Below are positions 22,658 to 32,597 of a DNA stretch of 64,000 nt, piece by piece. The position numbers and the translations under genes are program-made. The DNA lies in NCBI RefSeq assembly GCF_000721265.1, contig NZ_JOFZ01000002.1, positions 445,666-509,665 of the forward strand, in the 5' to 3' direction. The notes under the pieces were generated by a model, which had not been told where the DNA came from, searched no databases, and saw nothing but the letters and a program-made list of their open reading frames with translations. Positions within the stretch are counted from its first letter, which is position 1. Each line of letters begins with the position of its first letter. Source of the DNA: Streptomyces sp. NRRL F-5126. GTDB lineage: Bacteria; Actinomycetota; Actinomycetes; Streptomycetales; Streptomycetaceae.

Positions 22658-22744
22658 CTGCCCCGGCCGTCCGTGCCGTCCCTTCCGCCTCGCACCGCCG
22701 CATCCCGCCCGCACCAGGTGCACCCCTCGCGCCGGCTGGGTCAC
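22658..22744 (+). repeat. Direct repeat, copy B
   Basis: Second copy of the repeat at 22471, three bases shorter, with scattered substitutions mostly in its first half; the second half (GCACCAGGTGCACCCCTCGC onward) is almost identical. Confidence 0.85.
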
Positions 22745-22901
22745 CCGCGCCGGGGCCACCCGCACCGGGCGAGTGCCGCTCGCACCGCGCGCTGCCTGCC
22801 GCGCCACTGCGCGCGGCGCGCCCGCGGCGCCCCGCACCGGCGCGTGCCGTCACCACGTTCGGGGGACCCGTGGCAGGGCGGGCGCACGGCCCGCACATGG
22901 T

Positions 22902-22933
22902 CCGGTTCCGGGCCATTCGCGGCCCGGAACCGG
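22902..22933. terminator. 13-bp perfect hairpin upstream of gatC
   Basis: Arms CCGGTTCCGGGCC (22902-22914) and GGCCCGGAACCGG (22921-22933) with a 6-nt loop. There is no T tract. It may end readthrough from rmdB or be a protein-binding dyad. Confidence 0.55.
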
Positions 22934-22965
22934 CGCCCCGCGCACGCGTCGGAAGAACGCCTTCG

Positions 22966-22992
22966 CGGGCACGTGTGCGCGCGCCATAGGAT
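22966..22992 (+). promoter_or_regulatory. Candidate gatC promoter
   Basis: A TAGGAT -10-like hexamer at 22987-22992, with a weak TTCGCG -35-like hexamer about 18 bp upstream. A transcript would start near 22999, about 45 nt before the gatC ATG. Pattern match only. Confidence 0.45.
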
Positions 22993-23044
22993 TGGGCGGT
23001 CTCCACCTGTACGCAAGCCCACCACTCACCCTGAGGATCGTTGC

Positions 23045-23340
23045 ATGCCTGGCATCACGCGCGAGGAGGTCGCCCACCTCGCCCGGCTGGCGCGCCTGGA
23101 GCTGAAGGACGAAGAGCTCGATCACTTCGCCGGACAGCTCGACGACATCATCGGCGCGGTCGCCCGCGTCTCGGAGGTCGCCGACCAGGACGTACCGCCG
23201 ACGTCGCACCCGCTGCCGCTGACCAATGTCATGCGGGCGGACGAGGTCCGCCCCTCGCTCACGCCCGAGCAGGCCCTGTCCGGCGCCCCCGCCCAGGAGC
23301 AGCAGCGTTTCAAGGTGCCTCAGATCCTCGGGGAGGAGTC

Positions 23341-23344
<4 letters not shown>
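23045..23344 (+). CDS. gatC: Asp-tRNA(Asn)/Glu-tRNA(Gln) amidotransferase subunit C
   Basis: A 99-residue small subunit that bridges GatA and GatB in the amidotransferase which turns misacylated Glu-tRNA(Gln) or Asp-tRNA(Asn) into Gln- or Asn-tRNA. The family opening [22 protein letters not shown], central [15 protein letters not shown] and end [12 protein letters not shown] are all present. Its stop overlaps the gatA ATG (ATGA, 23341-23344). Confidence 0.96.
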
Positions 23345-24839
<1,495 letters not shown>

Positions 24840-24843
<4 letters not shown>

Positions 24844-25082
24844 GCAAGGCGATCAGCAAGGCCAAGGGCTTCAAGAAGTCCAAGCAGGGCACGTACCTGT
24901 CGATGGCGACCACCGCGTTCGGCGCGGTCAGCGTGGCCAAGCAGGTCAAGCGTGCCCGTGCGGAGAACGACACGCTGCGCCTGGTGGATGCTGCCGTGAC
25001 GGCCGTGACCATCGTCACCGGCCTCGCGATCCTGTACCGCGAGTTGAAGCGCCTGGGCGACGACGACGTCCTGTTCGGCTGA
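24840..25082 (+). CDS. Small conserved protein between gatA and gatB
   Basis: An 80-residue protein beginning [20 protein letters not shown]. The N-terminal 20 residues are Lys-rich; the middle has a hydrophobic stretch ([18 protein letters not shown]) that could be one membrane helix, followed by a charged end. Its ATG overlaps the gatA stop and there is a strong hairpin just after it, so it is cotranscribed with gatCA. I know no function; the position is, from memory, conserved in streptomycetes. A role in amidotransferase assembly or membrane proximity is only a guess. Confidence 0.8.
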
Positions 25083-25101
25083 TCCCCGGTCCGGCCGCAC
25101 C

Positions 25102-25140
25102 GGCCGCCGGCCGGGAACGCACCGTTCCCGGCCGGCGGCC
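25102..25140. terminator. Perfect 18-bp hairpin between the gatCA unit and gatB
   Basis: Arms 25102-25119 and 25123-25140 pair over 18 bp without mismatch around a 3-nt CAC loop. No T tract follows. It is strong enough to stop or slow polymerase, and sits 51 bp before gatB. Confidence 0.75.
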
Positions 25141-25190
25141 CGACCCGGTGGGACCGACACCGAAGTAGTACTGAAGAGGAAGAAGTACCT

Positions 25191-26699
25191 GTGACCGTCA
25201 TCGACCTGGTGTCGTACGAGGACGCCCTCGCGACCTACGATCCCGTCATGGGCCTTGAGGTCCACGTCGAACTCGGCACCAAGACCAAGATGTTCTGCGG
25301 CTGCTCGACCGAGCTCGGCGCCCCGGCCAACTCGCAGACCTGCCCCACCTGCCTCGGCATGCCCGGGGCGCTCCCCGTGGTCAACGCGGTGGGTGTGGAG
25401 TCGGCGGTCAGGATCGGCCTCGCGCTGAACTGCGAGATCGCCGAGTGGTGCCGCTTCGCCCGGAAGAACTACTTCTACCCGGACATGCCGAAGAACTTCC
25501 AGACCTCCCAGTACGACGAGCCGATCGCGTACAACGGCCACCTGGACGTGCAGTTGGCGGACGGCGAGGTCTTCCGCGTGGAGATCGAGCGCGCGCACAT
25601 GGAGGAGGACACCGGCAAGTCGACACACATCGGCGGCGCGACGGGCCGCATCCACGGCGCCTCGCACTCCCTGCTCGACTACAACCGGGCCGGCATCCCG
25701 CTGATCGAGATCGTCACCAAGCCCATCGAGGGCGCCGGCGAGCGCGCCCCCGAGGTCGCGCGCGCCTACGTGGCCGAGCTGCGCGAGCTCATCAAGGCGC
25801 TCGGCGTCTCCGACGCCCGCATGGAGATGGGCCAGATGCGCTGCGACGTCAACCTGTCCCTGCGCCCGAAGGGCCGGGAGAAGTTCGGCACGCGCTCCGA
25901 GACGAAGAACGTCAACTCGCTGCGCAGCGTCGAGCGCGCCGCGCGCTTCGAGATCCAGCGGCACGCCGCGGTGCTCTCCTCGGGCGGCACCATCCTCCAG
26001 GAGACCCGCCACTTCCACGAGGAGGACGGCTCCACGACCTCGGGCCGTATCAAGGAGGAGGCGGAGGACTACCGCTACTTCCCCGAGCCCGACCTGGTGC
26101 CGGTGGCGCCGGCGCGCGAGTGGGTCGAGGAGATCCGAGGCTCGCTGCCCGAACTGCCGCGCCTGCGGCGCAACCGGCTCCGCGAGGAGTGGGGCGTCTC
26201 CGAGCACGACATGCAGTCCATCCTCAACGCGGGCGCCATCGACCCGATCGTCGCCACCATCGACGCCGGAGCCCCGGCCGACCAGGCGCGCAAGTGGTGG
26301 ATGGGCGAGCTGGCGCGCAACGCGAACGAGACGGGCCGCGCGCTCGACGAGCTGCCGATCACCCCGGCGCAGGTCGCACGGGTCGCCGAACTCGTCGCGG
26401 CGGGCGACCTCAACGACAAGCTGGCCCGGCAGGTCATCGACGGCGTGCTGGCCGGCGAGGGCGACCCGGACACCGTGGTGGACAAGCGCGGCCTGAAGGT
26501 CGTCTCGGACGACGGCGCCCTCGGTGCCGCCGTGGACGAGGCCATCGCGGGCAACGCGGGCGTCGTGGAGAAGATCAAGGGCGGCAAGGTCGCCGCCGTG
26601 GGCGCGCTGGTCGGCGCGGTCATGAAGGCGACGCGCGGCCAGGCGGACGCGGCGCGCGCCCGCGAGCTGATCCTGGAGAAGCTCGGCGTCGAGGGCTGA
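25191..26699 (+). CDS. gatB: Aspartyl/glutamyl-tRNA amidotransferase subunit B
   Basis: The 502-residue subunit that binds misacylated tRNA and activates its acid with ATP. The signature [20 protein letters not shown] is at about residues 20-40, with zinc cysteines in FCGCS and [42 protein letters not shown] and [14 protein letters not shown] follow. The YqeY-like C-terminal domain ends [15 protein letters not shown]. Start GTG 25191 has an AGAGGAAGAAG ribosome site. It is separated from gatCA by a strong hairpin and likely has its own promoter or depends on readthrough. Confidence 0.97.
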   Translation: MTVIDLVSYEDALATYDPVMGLEVHVELGTKTKMFCGCSTELGAPANSQTCPTCLGMPGALPVVNAVGVESAVRIGLALNCEIAEWCRFARKNYFYPDMPKNFQTSQYDEPIAYNGHLDVQLADGEVFRVEIERAHMEEDTGKSTHIGGATGRIHGASHSLLDYNRAGIPLIEIVTKPIEGAGERAPEVARAYVAELRELIKALGVSDARMEMGQMRCDVNLSLRPKGREKFGTRSETKNVNSLRSVERAARFEIQRHAAVLSSGGTILQETRHFHEEDGSTTSGRIKEEAEDYRYFPEPDLVPVAPAREWVEEIRGSLPELPRLRRNRLREEWGVSEHDMQSILNAGAIDPIVATIDAGAPADQARKWWMGELARNANETGRALDELPITPAQVARVAELVAAGDLNDKLARQVIDGVLAGEGDPDTVVDKRGLKVVSDDGALGAAVDEAIAGNAGVVEKIKGGKVAAVGALVGAVMKATRGQADAARARELILEKLGVEG

Positions 26700-26716
26700 C
26701 GCCACACGTCACGGAG

Positions 26717-26758
26717 GGGGCGGCGCACCGGCAGCGGTGCGCCGCCCCTCGCGGTTTT
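26717..26758 (+). terminator. Terminator after gatB
   Basis: Hairpin of 14 bp (26717-26730 with 26735-26748, loop GCAG) followed seven bases later by a TTTT run at 26755-26758, 18 bp past the gatB stop. The T run abuts the TTG used as start of the next frame. Confidence 0.75.
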
Positions 26759-28064
26759 GGAGCCCACCCTGAACGACGCCGTCGAAGAGATCGTCTCCGT
26801 CGCACTGCTGCTCGCAGTGCTGGCGTTCGCCGTGCTGCGGCCGAAGGGGCTGCCTGAGGCGGTGGCCGCGGTGCCCGCGGCCGGCGTGGTGATAGCGATC
26901 GGAGCCGTGACACCCGGCCAGGCCTGGCAGCAGACCAGGGAGCTGCTGCCGGTGGTCGCCTTCCTCGCGGCGGTGCTGGTCCTCGCGGAACTGTGCGCCG
27001 TCGACGGCCTGTTCGAGGCAGCCGGCGACATGGTGGCCCGTGCGTGCGGCGGGCACCCGGGGCGGCTGCTCGGCGGAGTGTTCGCGGTGGCGGCACTGAC
27101 GACGGCCGTCCTCAGCCTGGACGCGACGGTCGTACTGCTCACGCCGGTCGTCTTCGCGACGACGGCGCGCGTGGGCGCGCGCGCCAGGCCCCACGTGTAC
27201 GCCTCCGCGCACCTGGCCAACTCCGCGTCCCTGCTGCTGCCGGTCTCCAACCTGACCAACCTCCTCGCGCTGTCCGCGAGCGGGCTGTCCTTCACGCGGT
27301 TCGCGGCCCTGATGGCGCTGCCCTGGCTGGCCTCGATCGCCGCGGAGTACGTCGTCTTCCGGCGCTGGTTCGCCACGGACCTGGCGGCCGGCGGCCACCT
27401 GCCGCGCGCTTCGCGGCGCACGCCGCTGCCCGTCTTCGCCACGACGGTGCTCTGCCTGACGCTCGCCGGGTTCGCGGTGACCTCGCTCGTAGGGGTGGAG
27501 CCGGTCTGGGCGGCGGCGGGCGGCGCACTCGTGCTGGCGGTACGCGGACTGCTGCGGCGGCGCCGGGCCGAGAAGCCGGAAGCCGGCGAAGGGGCCGAAC
27601 CGCTGACCGTTACCGGTCTCGTCCGCGCGGCCTCGCCGCTGTTCCTGCTGTTCGTCCTGGCACTCGGCGTGGTGGTCAAGGCCGTCGTGGAGAACGGGCT
27701 CGGCACCGGAATCGGCGCCGTCCTGCCGGGCGGCTCGTCACTCGGCGCGCTGCTCGCGGTGGCGGGCGTCGCCGCGGTGCTCGCGAACGCCATCAACAAC
27801 CTGCCCGCTGTACTGGCCCTGCTCCCGGTGGTCGCCCCCGCGGGCCCCGGCCCGGTGCTCGCCGCGCTGATCGGCGTCAACCTGGGCCCGAACCTGACCT
27901 ACGTGGGCTCGCTCGCGACGCTGCTGTGGCGCCGGATCCTGCACGAACACGACACGGAGCCCGCGCTGGGCCACTTCACGCGGCTCGGCCTCATCACGGT
28001 CCCGGCCACACTGCTGGTGGCCACCCTGGCGCTGTGGGGCTCCCTCGCACTCGTCGGAACGTGA
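26757..28064 (+). CDS. ArsB/SLC13-type permease (ion transporter superfamily)
   Basis: A 435-residue membrane protein of the ion transporter superfamily (ArsB, CitM, NhaD relatives) with about 11 helices. Seen are FLAAVLVLAELCAVDGLF, ALTTAVLSLDATVVLLTPVVFA (the conserved loop of ArsB-like carriers), NSASLLLPVSNLTNLLALS and the second-half repeat VLANAINNLPAVLALLPV with NLGPNLTYVGSLATLLW. Metal-oxyanion efflux or anion transport is plausible; no arsR or arsC is adjacent. The only near start codon is TTG 26757, which lies in the gatB terminator T run and lacks a ribosome site, so the start is doubtful. Confidence 0.82.
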   Translation: MEPTLNDAVEEIVSVALLLAVLAFAVLRPKGLPEAVAAVPAAGVVIAIGAVTPGQAWQQTRELLPVVAFLAAVLVLAELCAVDGLFEAAGDMVARACGGHPGRLLGGVFAVAALTTAVLSLDATVVLLTPVVFATTARVGARARPHVYASAHLANSASLLLPVSNLTNLLALSASGLSFTRFAALMALPWLASIAAEYVVFRRWFATDLAAGGHLPRASRRTPLPVFATTVLCLTLAGFAVTSLVGVEPVWAAAGGALVLAVRGLLRRRRAEKPEAGEGAEPLTVTGLVRAASPLFLLFVLALGVVVKAVVENGLGTGIGAVLPGGSSLGALLAVAGVAAVLANAINNLPAVLALLPVVAPAGPGPVLAALIGVNLGPNLTYVGSLATLLWRRILHEHDTEPALGHFTRLGLITVPATLLVATLALWGSLALVGT

Positions 28065-28082
28065 GGGCACCGCCTCCTCGGG

Positions 28083-28307
28083 CTATAGGTTGTCGAACTC
28101 CCCGGCCGCCATGCCGGACTTGAAGGCCCGCCACTCGCCGGCGGTGAAACACAGGTGGGGAGCGGTGGGGTTCTTCGAGTCGCGAACGGCGACCCCCCCT
28201 TGGGGGAGCGGCGCGAGCTCGAAGCACTCGCCGTTGTTGGCGGTGAAGCTGCTCTTCTGCCAGGTCAGGGTGGCAGGGTCGATCGCGTAAAGGTCTATCT
28301 TCTCCAT
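28083..28307 (-). CDS. DUF397 domain protein
   Basis: A 74-residue single-domain DUF397 protein: WQKSSFTANNGECFELAPLPQGGVAVRDSKNPTAP then LCFTAGEWRAFKSGMAAGEFD. DUF397 proteins are expanded in streptomycetes and usually lie next to an Scr1/WhiJ-type HTH regulator, as here (3 bp downstream of one). In whiJ-type loci the small protein is thought to act on its partner regulator. Its start ATG follows the HTH stop so closely that translation is probably coupled. Confidence 0.92.
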   Translation of the reverse strand: MEKIDLYAIDPATLTWQKSSFTANNGECFELAPLPQGGVAVRDSKNPTAPHLCFTAGEWRAFKSGMAAGEFDNL

Positions 28308-28310
28308 GAG

Positions 28311-29186
28311 TCAGACATCCTTGTTTCTCGTGCGAGCGATGACATCGCGGCTCTCGCTCGGTGAGAAGGCCGCGTCGGCGAGGCTGCGGAACAGCCTGTG
28401 CAATCGTCGCAGATCCCTGGGGTCGTCCATGGTCAGGCTACCGGCGACCGACTCGCCGAACGCGACGTCGGGCACGTCGTCGTCCGCGAACTGAAGAATT
28501 CTGAACGCGGCGATCTGCGCAGCCTGCTCCCCCTTCTCGTACGGGACGACGCGGAGTTCGACCGAGTCGTGTGTCGAGATCTCCAGTAGGTGGTCCAACT
28601 GCTGCAAGTGGGTCTGCCTGCCTCCCACCTGGAAGTCCAGGGCTGCCTGCGTGACGACGTAGCGGCACGTCAGCGGGGACTCCGTGTCCAGCAGGCGGTG
28701 ACGCTGCCGGAGGCCGCGAACCTCGACCAGCGCTTCGATCTGGTCGGGCCCGAGGGAGGTGAAGCCCACGCCGGTCACCGCCTGGGCGTATGCCTCAGTT
28801 TGCAACAGCCCTGGCAGGATGCCTACTTGGTACTCGTTGACGGTTGAGGCGGCGGCTTCAAAGCCCAGGAAGCGCTCGTACTGCGCGCTGATGACCTCGC
28901 CGTAGGGGGCCCACCAGGGCAGTTGGCGATCGCGCGCGGCAGCGAACAGTTCGGCGAGCTCGTCGCGCTGGGCAGCCGAGACCCCGTAGAGATCCATCAG
29001 CTTGGCGAAGTGCTGCTGAGAGCAGACGCGCTTCCCGTTCTCGATTCGGCTGATCAAGGACACGTCGCAGCCGAGTGACGATGCGACGTCCGCGAGCGTG
29101 AGCCGATCGGCCTCGGCCCGCAGGCGCCGGAGCGCACGGCCGAACGTCACGCGGGACATCATGAGTGTGTTCGCACTACCGGACAT
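28311..29186 (-). CDS. WhiJ/Scr1-type helix-turn-helix regulator with DUF5753 domain
   Basis: A 291-residue regulator. Residues about 12-70 form an XRE-type HTH (FGRALRRLRAEADRLTLADVASSLGCDVSLISRIENGKR). From about residue 95 it has the DUF5753 sensor domain (YERFLGFEAAASTVNEYQVGILPGLLQTEAYAQAV, and LTCRYVVTQAALDF). The ATG at 29186 has GAGAGG six bases before it; an in-frame start 57 bp upstream lacks this. It pairs with the DUF397 gene and faces a HATPase gene, the gene set of whiJ/abaA-type loci that influence development. The specific signal is unknown. Confidence 0.93.
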   Translation of the reverse strand: MSGSANTLMMSRVTFGRALRRLRAEADRLTLADVASSLGCDVSLISRIENGKRVCSQQHFAKLMDLYGVSAAQRDELAELFAAARDRQLPWWAPYGEVISAQYERFLGFEAAASTVNEYQVGILPGLLQTEAYAQAVTGVGFTSLGPDQIEALVEVRGLRQRHRLLDTESPLTCRYVVTQAALDFQVGGRQTHLQQLDHLLEISTHDSVELRVVPYEKGEQAAQIAAFRILQFADDDVPDVAFGESVAGSLTMDDPRDLRRLHRLFRSLADAAFSPSESRDVIARTRNKDV

Positions 29187-29202
29187 GTGTACCTCTCGCC
29201 GC

Positions 29203-29237
29203 GTGATCGAGGCAGACGCGCGCTCCACCTCGATCAC
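29203..29237. promoter_or_regulatory. 10-bp inverted repeat upstream of the WhiJ-like gene
   Basis: GTGATCGAGG (29203-29212) and CCTCGATCAC (29228-29237) are perfect inverted repeats 15 bp apart. They lie 16-51 bp upstream of the HTH start codon, a typical place for an autoregulatory operator or a 5'-leader hairpin. Confidence 0.55.
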
Positions 29238-29284
29238 ATCCAATCCGTAACCGACACAAGCGGGCAGTCTCGATCTACGGTGAT

Positions 29285-29311
29285 GTCAATTGACAGGAAC
29301 GTGACTTGACG
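29285..29311. promoter_or_regulatory. Palindrome and tandem TTGAC boxes in the divergent promoter region
   Basis: GTCAATTGAC (29285-29294) is a perfect palindrome holding TTGACA (29290-29295), followed 10 bp later by TTGACG (29306-29311). Either hexamer could be a -35 element for the plus-strand HATPase gene; good -10 matches are not obvious. The region is more AT-rich than its surroundings. Confidence 0.45.
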
Positions 29312-29438
29312 TTGTGTCGCATCAGGTTCATCTTAGCTTCCATAACGCACCGCGATCGAACCACCGCCGAAAGTGGTCGCCGGCAGGTCACGGCTTCCAG
29401 GCGGCTCGAGAACTGCCCGCAAACCGATGGGAGCTGTG

Positions 29439-30101
29439 ATGGATGAACCCCGCATCGCGAACTTCAAGCTGGCCCGCCACCCGAGCAGCGTCCCCTGTGC
29501 GCGGACGCTCCTGCGCGCCAGGCTCGGCGAGTGGCGGGCGAAGCAGGACACGGTGGCGGACGCCGAGTTGGTGCTGTCGGAGCTGGTGACCAACGCCGTC
29601 CGTGTGCGGGCCCCGGGCGACCGGATGGTCGGCGTACGCATCGAGTGCCGGGAGCGGGGCGGCCTGCTGCGGCTGGAGGTGAGCGACGCCGGCAAGGGCA
29701 GCCCTGAGGTGCGCAGCCCTGGCGAAGAAGAGACGTGCGGGCGCGGACTGCTGCTGGTGTCCTCGCTGGCCTACCGGTGGGGCGTGAAGGACCGGCTCAT
29801 GGGCGTCGGGAAGACGATCTGGGCCGAGTTGGTGGCGCCGGGATCCGTCCCCGGACCGTCGGAGACCGAGGTCGCGGCGGTGAACGTACGGGCCGGTCAG
29901 TGCGTGCGCGTGTGGGGTGGCTGGCAAGCCGTCCGCAGCGTACGGAGTGAGCGGTACGCGTCCGGCGGACTCGCGGTCGTCATCGGCCTGGAGGACGGCC
30001 CCGCCCTGCGGCTGCACGCCGCGGAACCGGTACTGGTGCGCGACGCCGGGCAGGCCCCGGGCATGGGAGCGGCCGTTGTCACCGTGCCAGCACGGGAGTG
30101 A
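29439..30101 (+). CDS. RsbW-like HATPase (anti-sigma-type kinase fold) with extra C-terminal module
   Basis: A 220-residue protein. Residues 10-132 are a GHKL ATPase of the HATPase_c_2 type common in Streptomyces: N-box ELVTNAV (48-54, with Arg where His is usual downstream), G1 SDAGKG (82-87) and G2 GRGLLLV (101-107). Residues about 145-220 form an extra beta-rich module (VNVRAGQCVRVWGGW, YASGGLAVVIGLEDG, ALRLHAAEPVLVRDAG) not found in plain RsbW relatives. ATG 29439 is preceded by GGGAG; GTG 29436 and ATG 29427 are alternatives. It is divergent from the WhiJ-like gene. Confidence 0.88.
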   Translation: MDEPRIANFKLARHPSSVPCARTLLRARLGEWRAKQDTVADAELVLSELVTNAVRVRAPGDRMVGVRIECRERGGLLRLEVSDAGKGSPEVRSPGEEETCGRGLLLVSSLAYRWGVKDRLMGVGKTIWAELVAPGSVPGPSETEVAAVNVRAGQCVRVWGGWQAVRSVRSERYASGGLAVVIGLEDGPALRLHAAEPVLVRDAGQAPGMGAAVVTVPARE

Positions 30102-30160
30102 CGCGCCGGATTCGGACGTGCCGTCCCAGAGGCGGCCCTGGGCCGGGCCGACGTAAGGGG

Positions 30161-32506
30161 TCAGCCGCCCGTCTCCACGTCACCGAGCCGCCGCTCGACG
30201 TCACGGCGCGTCGCCCGCGCCCGCGGGTCGTCGTAGCGGCAAAGGAGACGCAAGGATTCCGTCCAATACCCGTGTGCCATGGCCGGATCCCCCGCCCGCA
30301 CAGCCCTGGCGAGGCCGTCGAGGGCGAGTGCTTCGTTCCACGCGTCGCCGAGTTCGCGGTGTGCTGCCGCCGCTGTGCGGTGGAAGTGCGCGGCCTCCTC
30401 GGTGCGGTCAAGACACTGATACGTCTCACCTGTGCCCTGCAGGCCGAGTGCCTCTCGGCTGTGGTCGCCGAGCCTGCGGTGCAGCGTGGCCGATCGGTGG
30501 TAGGAGGTGAGGGCCTCTTCGTAGCTGCCGAGGGCCCGCTGGGCGTCGCCGAGAGCGAGCAGCCAGTTGCCCTCCAGAACGTGGCTGCGGAGATCCAGGG
30601 CGATCCGTACGGCCTCCTGCGCGTCGAGCAGGGCCTGCTGGTGCTGACCGCGATCGAGTCGAATGCGACTGAGCACCCACAGGGCGTTGCCGATGCTGCG
30701 TTCGGCACCCTCCGTGCGGTGCTCAGCCAGGGCCAGGGAAATCTCCTCCGCAGCCTCCGTGAGCCGCCCGGCCTCGTAGTCCACCAGGCCGAGGTTGGCG
30801 GTGGCCACGGCGTGCCAGTGCGTCTCGCCCAGTTCGCCGAAAAGGTCGGCTGCCTCCCGCAGTCGTGCTCCCGCAGGGCTCAACTCGCGGCGGCGCAGGT
30901 GCACGAGACCGACGGCGTTGAGGGAGGCAGCCTCGCCCTCCGTGTCCCTCAATTGCCGCCGGATCGCCAGCGCCCGCTGGTGGCTGTCGAGGGCCTCGGT
31001 CGTACGGCCGGTCTTGGTCCAGGCGAATCCGTGGCTCTCCAGAAGACCGGCTTCCGCTGTCAGATCCTCCAGGCGACGCGCGGCACCGAGGCCGATTCGT
31101 CCCATGGCGAGCCAGTCGGTGGCGAGCAGGGACGGCGACTTGGCGTTCCACAGGACCGCGGGAAGCTGCCAGGCGTACCGGTCGAGGCCGGACTTCTCCG
31201 CGGCCTGCACCACGGGCAGGAAGTTGGCCCGCTCCCGCTCGGCCCAGTCCACGGCCTGGTGGTGGTCGGCGAAGGACAGCGGTTCGACGCCCGTGTTCGG
31301 TGGGCCGAGTGGCAGGCGGTCCTCGGCAGGCATGACCATGGCCTGGGCCGCGTCGGCGGTGTGCAGGTACCAGTCCAGGAGACGGAGGAGCGCGGCGGAT
31401 CTGTCCTCGGGGAGCTCCTCCTGCCGGACGCGGTCGGTCGCGTACGCGCGCAACAGGTCGTGGAACTCGAACCGGTCCGGTGCCGTCGGCATCAGCAGGT
31501 GCGCGCCCGCCAGTACGTCGAGCTGCTGCCGCGCCGTTCGCACGCTGAGACCGGCGAGGGCGGCTGCCGCGCCGACGCCGAACTCGGGTCCTGGATGCAG
31601 CCCGAGGACCCGGAACAGGCGGGCCGCTTCCGGGGACAGCGCCCGATAGGACCACGCGAACACCGCGCGCACGGCCTCGCCCTCCTCGTCCCCCGTACTC
31701 AACGCGTCCCACAGCCTCGACTCGTCACGCAGCTCGTCCATCAGTTCCTGAATCGGCATGTACGGGTGGTCCGTGGCACGTTCGGCTGCGATGCGCAGGG
31801 CGAGGGGCAGGCAGGCACACAGCCGGGCGAGCTCGGCCAAACGGTCGTCACCGTCCGCCCGGGCCCCATCAGTCACCGTACGGAGCAGAGCGATCGCCTC
31901 GGCCTCGGGCAGGGTGCCGAGCGTCAGACGGTACGCGCCGTCGCGCACGGCAAGTCCCGACAGCCGCCCACGGCTGGTCACGATCGCGAGGCAACTGCCG
32001 TCGCCCGGCAGCAAGGGGCGTACCTGGGCGACCGTGGCCGCGTTGTCCAGCACCACGAGCACTCTGCGGTCGGCCAGCACCGAGCGGTACAGGGCGGCGG
32101 CGGACTCGCTGTCCGACGGCACGGCCGCGGCAGGCACCCCGAGCGCCATCAGGAAACGGGGGAGGACCTTTTCCGCGGCCACGGGTTCACCGGGGTCATA
32201 ACCTCGCAGGTTGACGTACAGATGTCCGTCCGGATAGTTCTCACGCACCAAGTGCGCCCAACGCAGGGCGAGCGCGGTCTTGCCCGACCCGGCAGTCCCC
32301 GCGATCACGTACACCGGGACGACGAAGGGTTCCCGGTCGCCGGACAGATGGGCGGCAAGCCGTCGCAACTCGTCCGTACGGTTGACGAAATGCCTGACGT
32401 TCCCCGGTAGCTGGCGGGGAGCCGGGCGGGACGGGGGACGCTCCCGTGACAGCCCGTCGGTGCCGTGGAAGTGAATGCCTCCGCTTACCCGGCCGGCCTG
32501 CACCAC
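30161..32506 (-). CDS. NB-ARC STAND ATPase with TPR repeats
   Basis: About 781 residues. Walker A GTAGSGKT is at 70-77, Walker B VLVVLDNA at 149-156, then IVTSRGRL (sensor) and the CLPLALRIAAERA form of the GLPL motif near 235-250. A winged-helix segment follows, and from about 480 to 760 tandem TPR-like helices (HQRALAIRRQLRDTEGEAAS, YHRSATLHRRLGDHSREALG). Such proteins act as nucleotide-switched signal scaffolds; no DNA-binding or enzymatic domain is seen. It starts VVQAGRVSGGIHFHG, a motif usually internal to an N-terminal segment, and the in-frame codons upstream read LSGTAQE without a normal start codon, so the true N-terminus is unsure. Last gene of a minus-strand trio. Confidence 0.9.
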   Translation of the reverse strand: MVQAGRVSGGIHFHGTDGLSRERPPSRPAPRQLPGNVRHFVNRTDELRRLAAHLSGDREPFVVPVYVIAGTAGSGKTALALRWAHLVRENYPDGHLYVNLRGYDPGEPVAAEKVLPRFLMALGVPAAAVPSDSESAAALYRSVLADRRVLVVLDNAATVAQVRPLLPGDGSCLAIVTSRGRLSGLAVRDGAYRLTLGTLPEAEAIALLRTVTDGARADGDDRLAELARLCACLPLALRIAAERATDHPYMPIQELMDELRDESRLWDALSTGDEEGEAVRAVFAWSYRALSPEAARLFRVLGLHPGPEFGVGAAAALAGLSVRTARQQLDVLAGAHLLMPTAPDRFEFHDLLRAYATDRVRQEELPEDRSAALLRLLDWYLHTADAAQAMVMPAEDRLPLGPPNTGVEPLSFADHHQAVDWAERERANFLPVVQAAEKSGLDRYAWQLPAVLWNAKSPSLLATDWLAMGRIGLGAARRLEDLTAEAGLLESHGFAWTKTGRTTEALDSHQRALAIRRQLRDTEGEAASLNAVGLVHLRRRELSPAGARLREAADLFGELGETHWHAVATANLGLVDYEAGRLTEAAEEISLALAEHRTEGAERSIGNALWVLSRIRLDRGQHQQALLDAQEAVRIALDLRSHVLEGNWLLALGDAQRALGSYEEALTSYHRSATLHRRLGDHSREALGLQGTGETYQCLDRTEEAAHFHRTAAAAHRELGDAWNEALALDGLARAVRAGDPAMAHGYWTESLRLLCRYDDPRARATRRDVERRLGDVETGG

Positions 32507-32597
32507 TTCCTGGGCGGTCCCGGACAGCTCAGAGTGCGTCCGGATGCCGCCCCCGCCCCTGCCCCCGCCGTGCTCGACACCGTCACTGTCGATCGGT

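Larger units (their letters stand above)
22332..23044. other. 713-bp non-coding gap between rmdB and gatC
   Basis: No convincing gene. The left two-thirds is Pro/Arg/Ala-coding-like, C-rich sequence holding an 87-90-bp direct repeat and a GGACCGCGCCGTCC repeat (22372 and 22446). The right third holds a perfect 13-bp hairpin (22902-22933) and a plausible gatC promoter. Open frames on both strands here look compositional. Confidence 0.7.

Noticed and set aside
22557..23006. Minus-strand 149-codon open frame in the rmdB-gatC gap
   Set aside because: Arg/Ala/Gly-rich, includes the direct repeat translated into a non-conserved sequence, and lacks a ribosome site; likely compositional.
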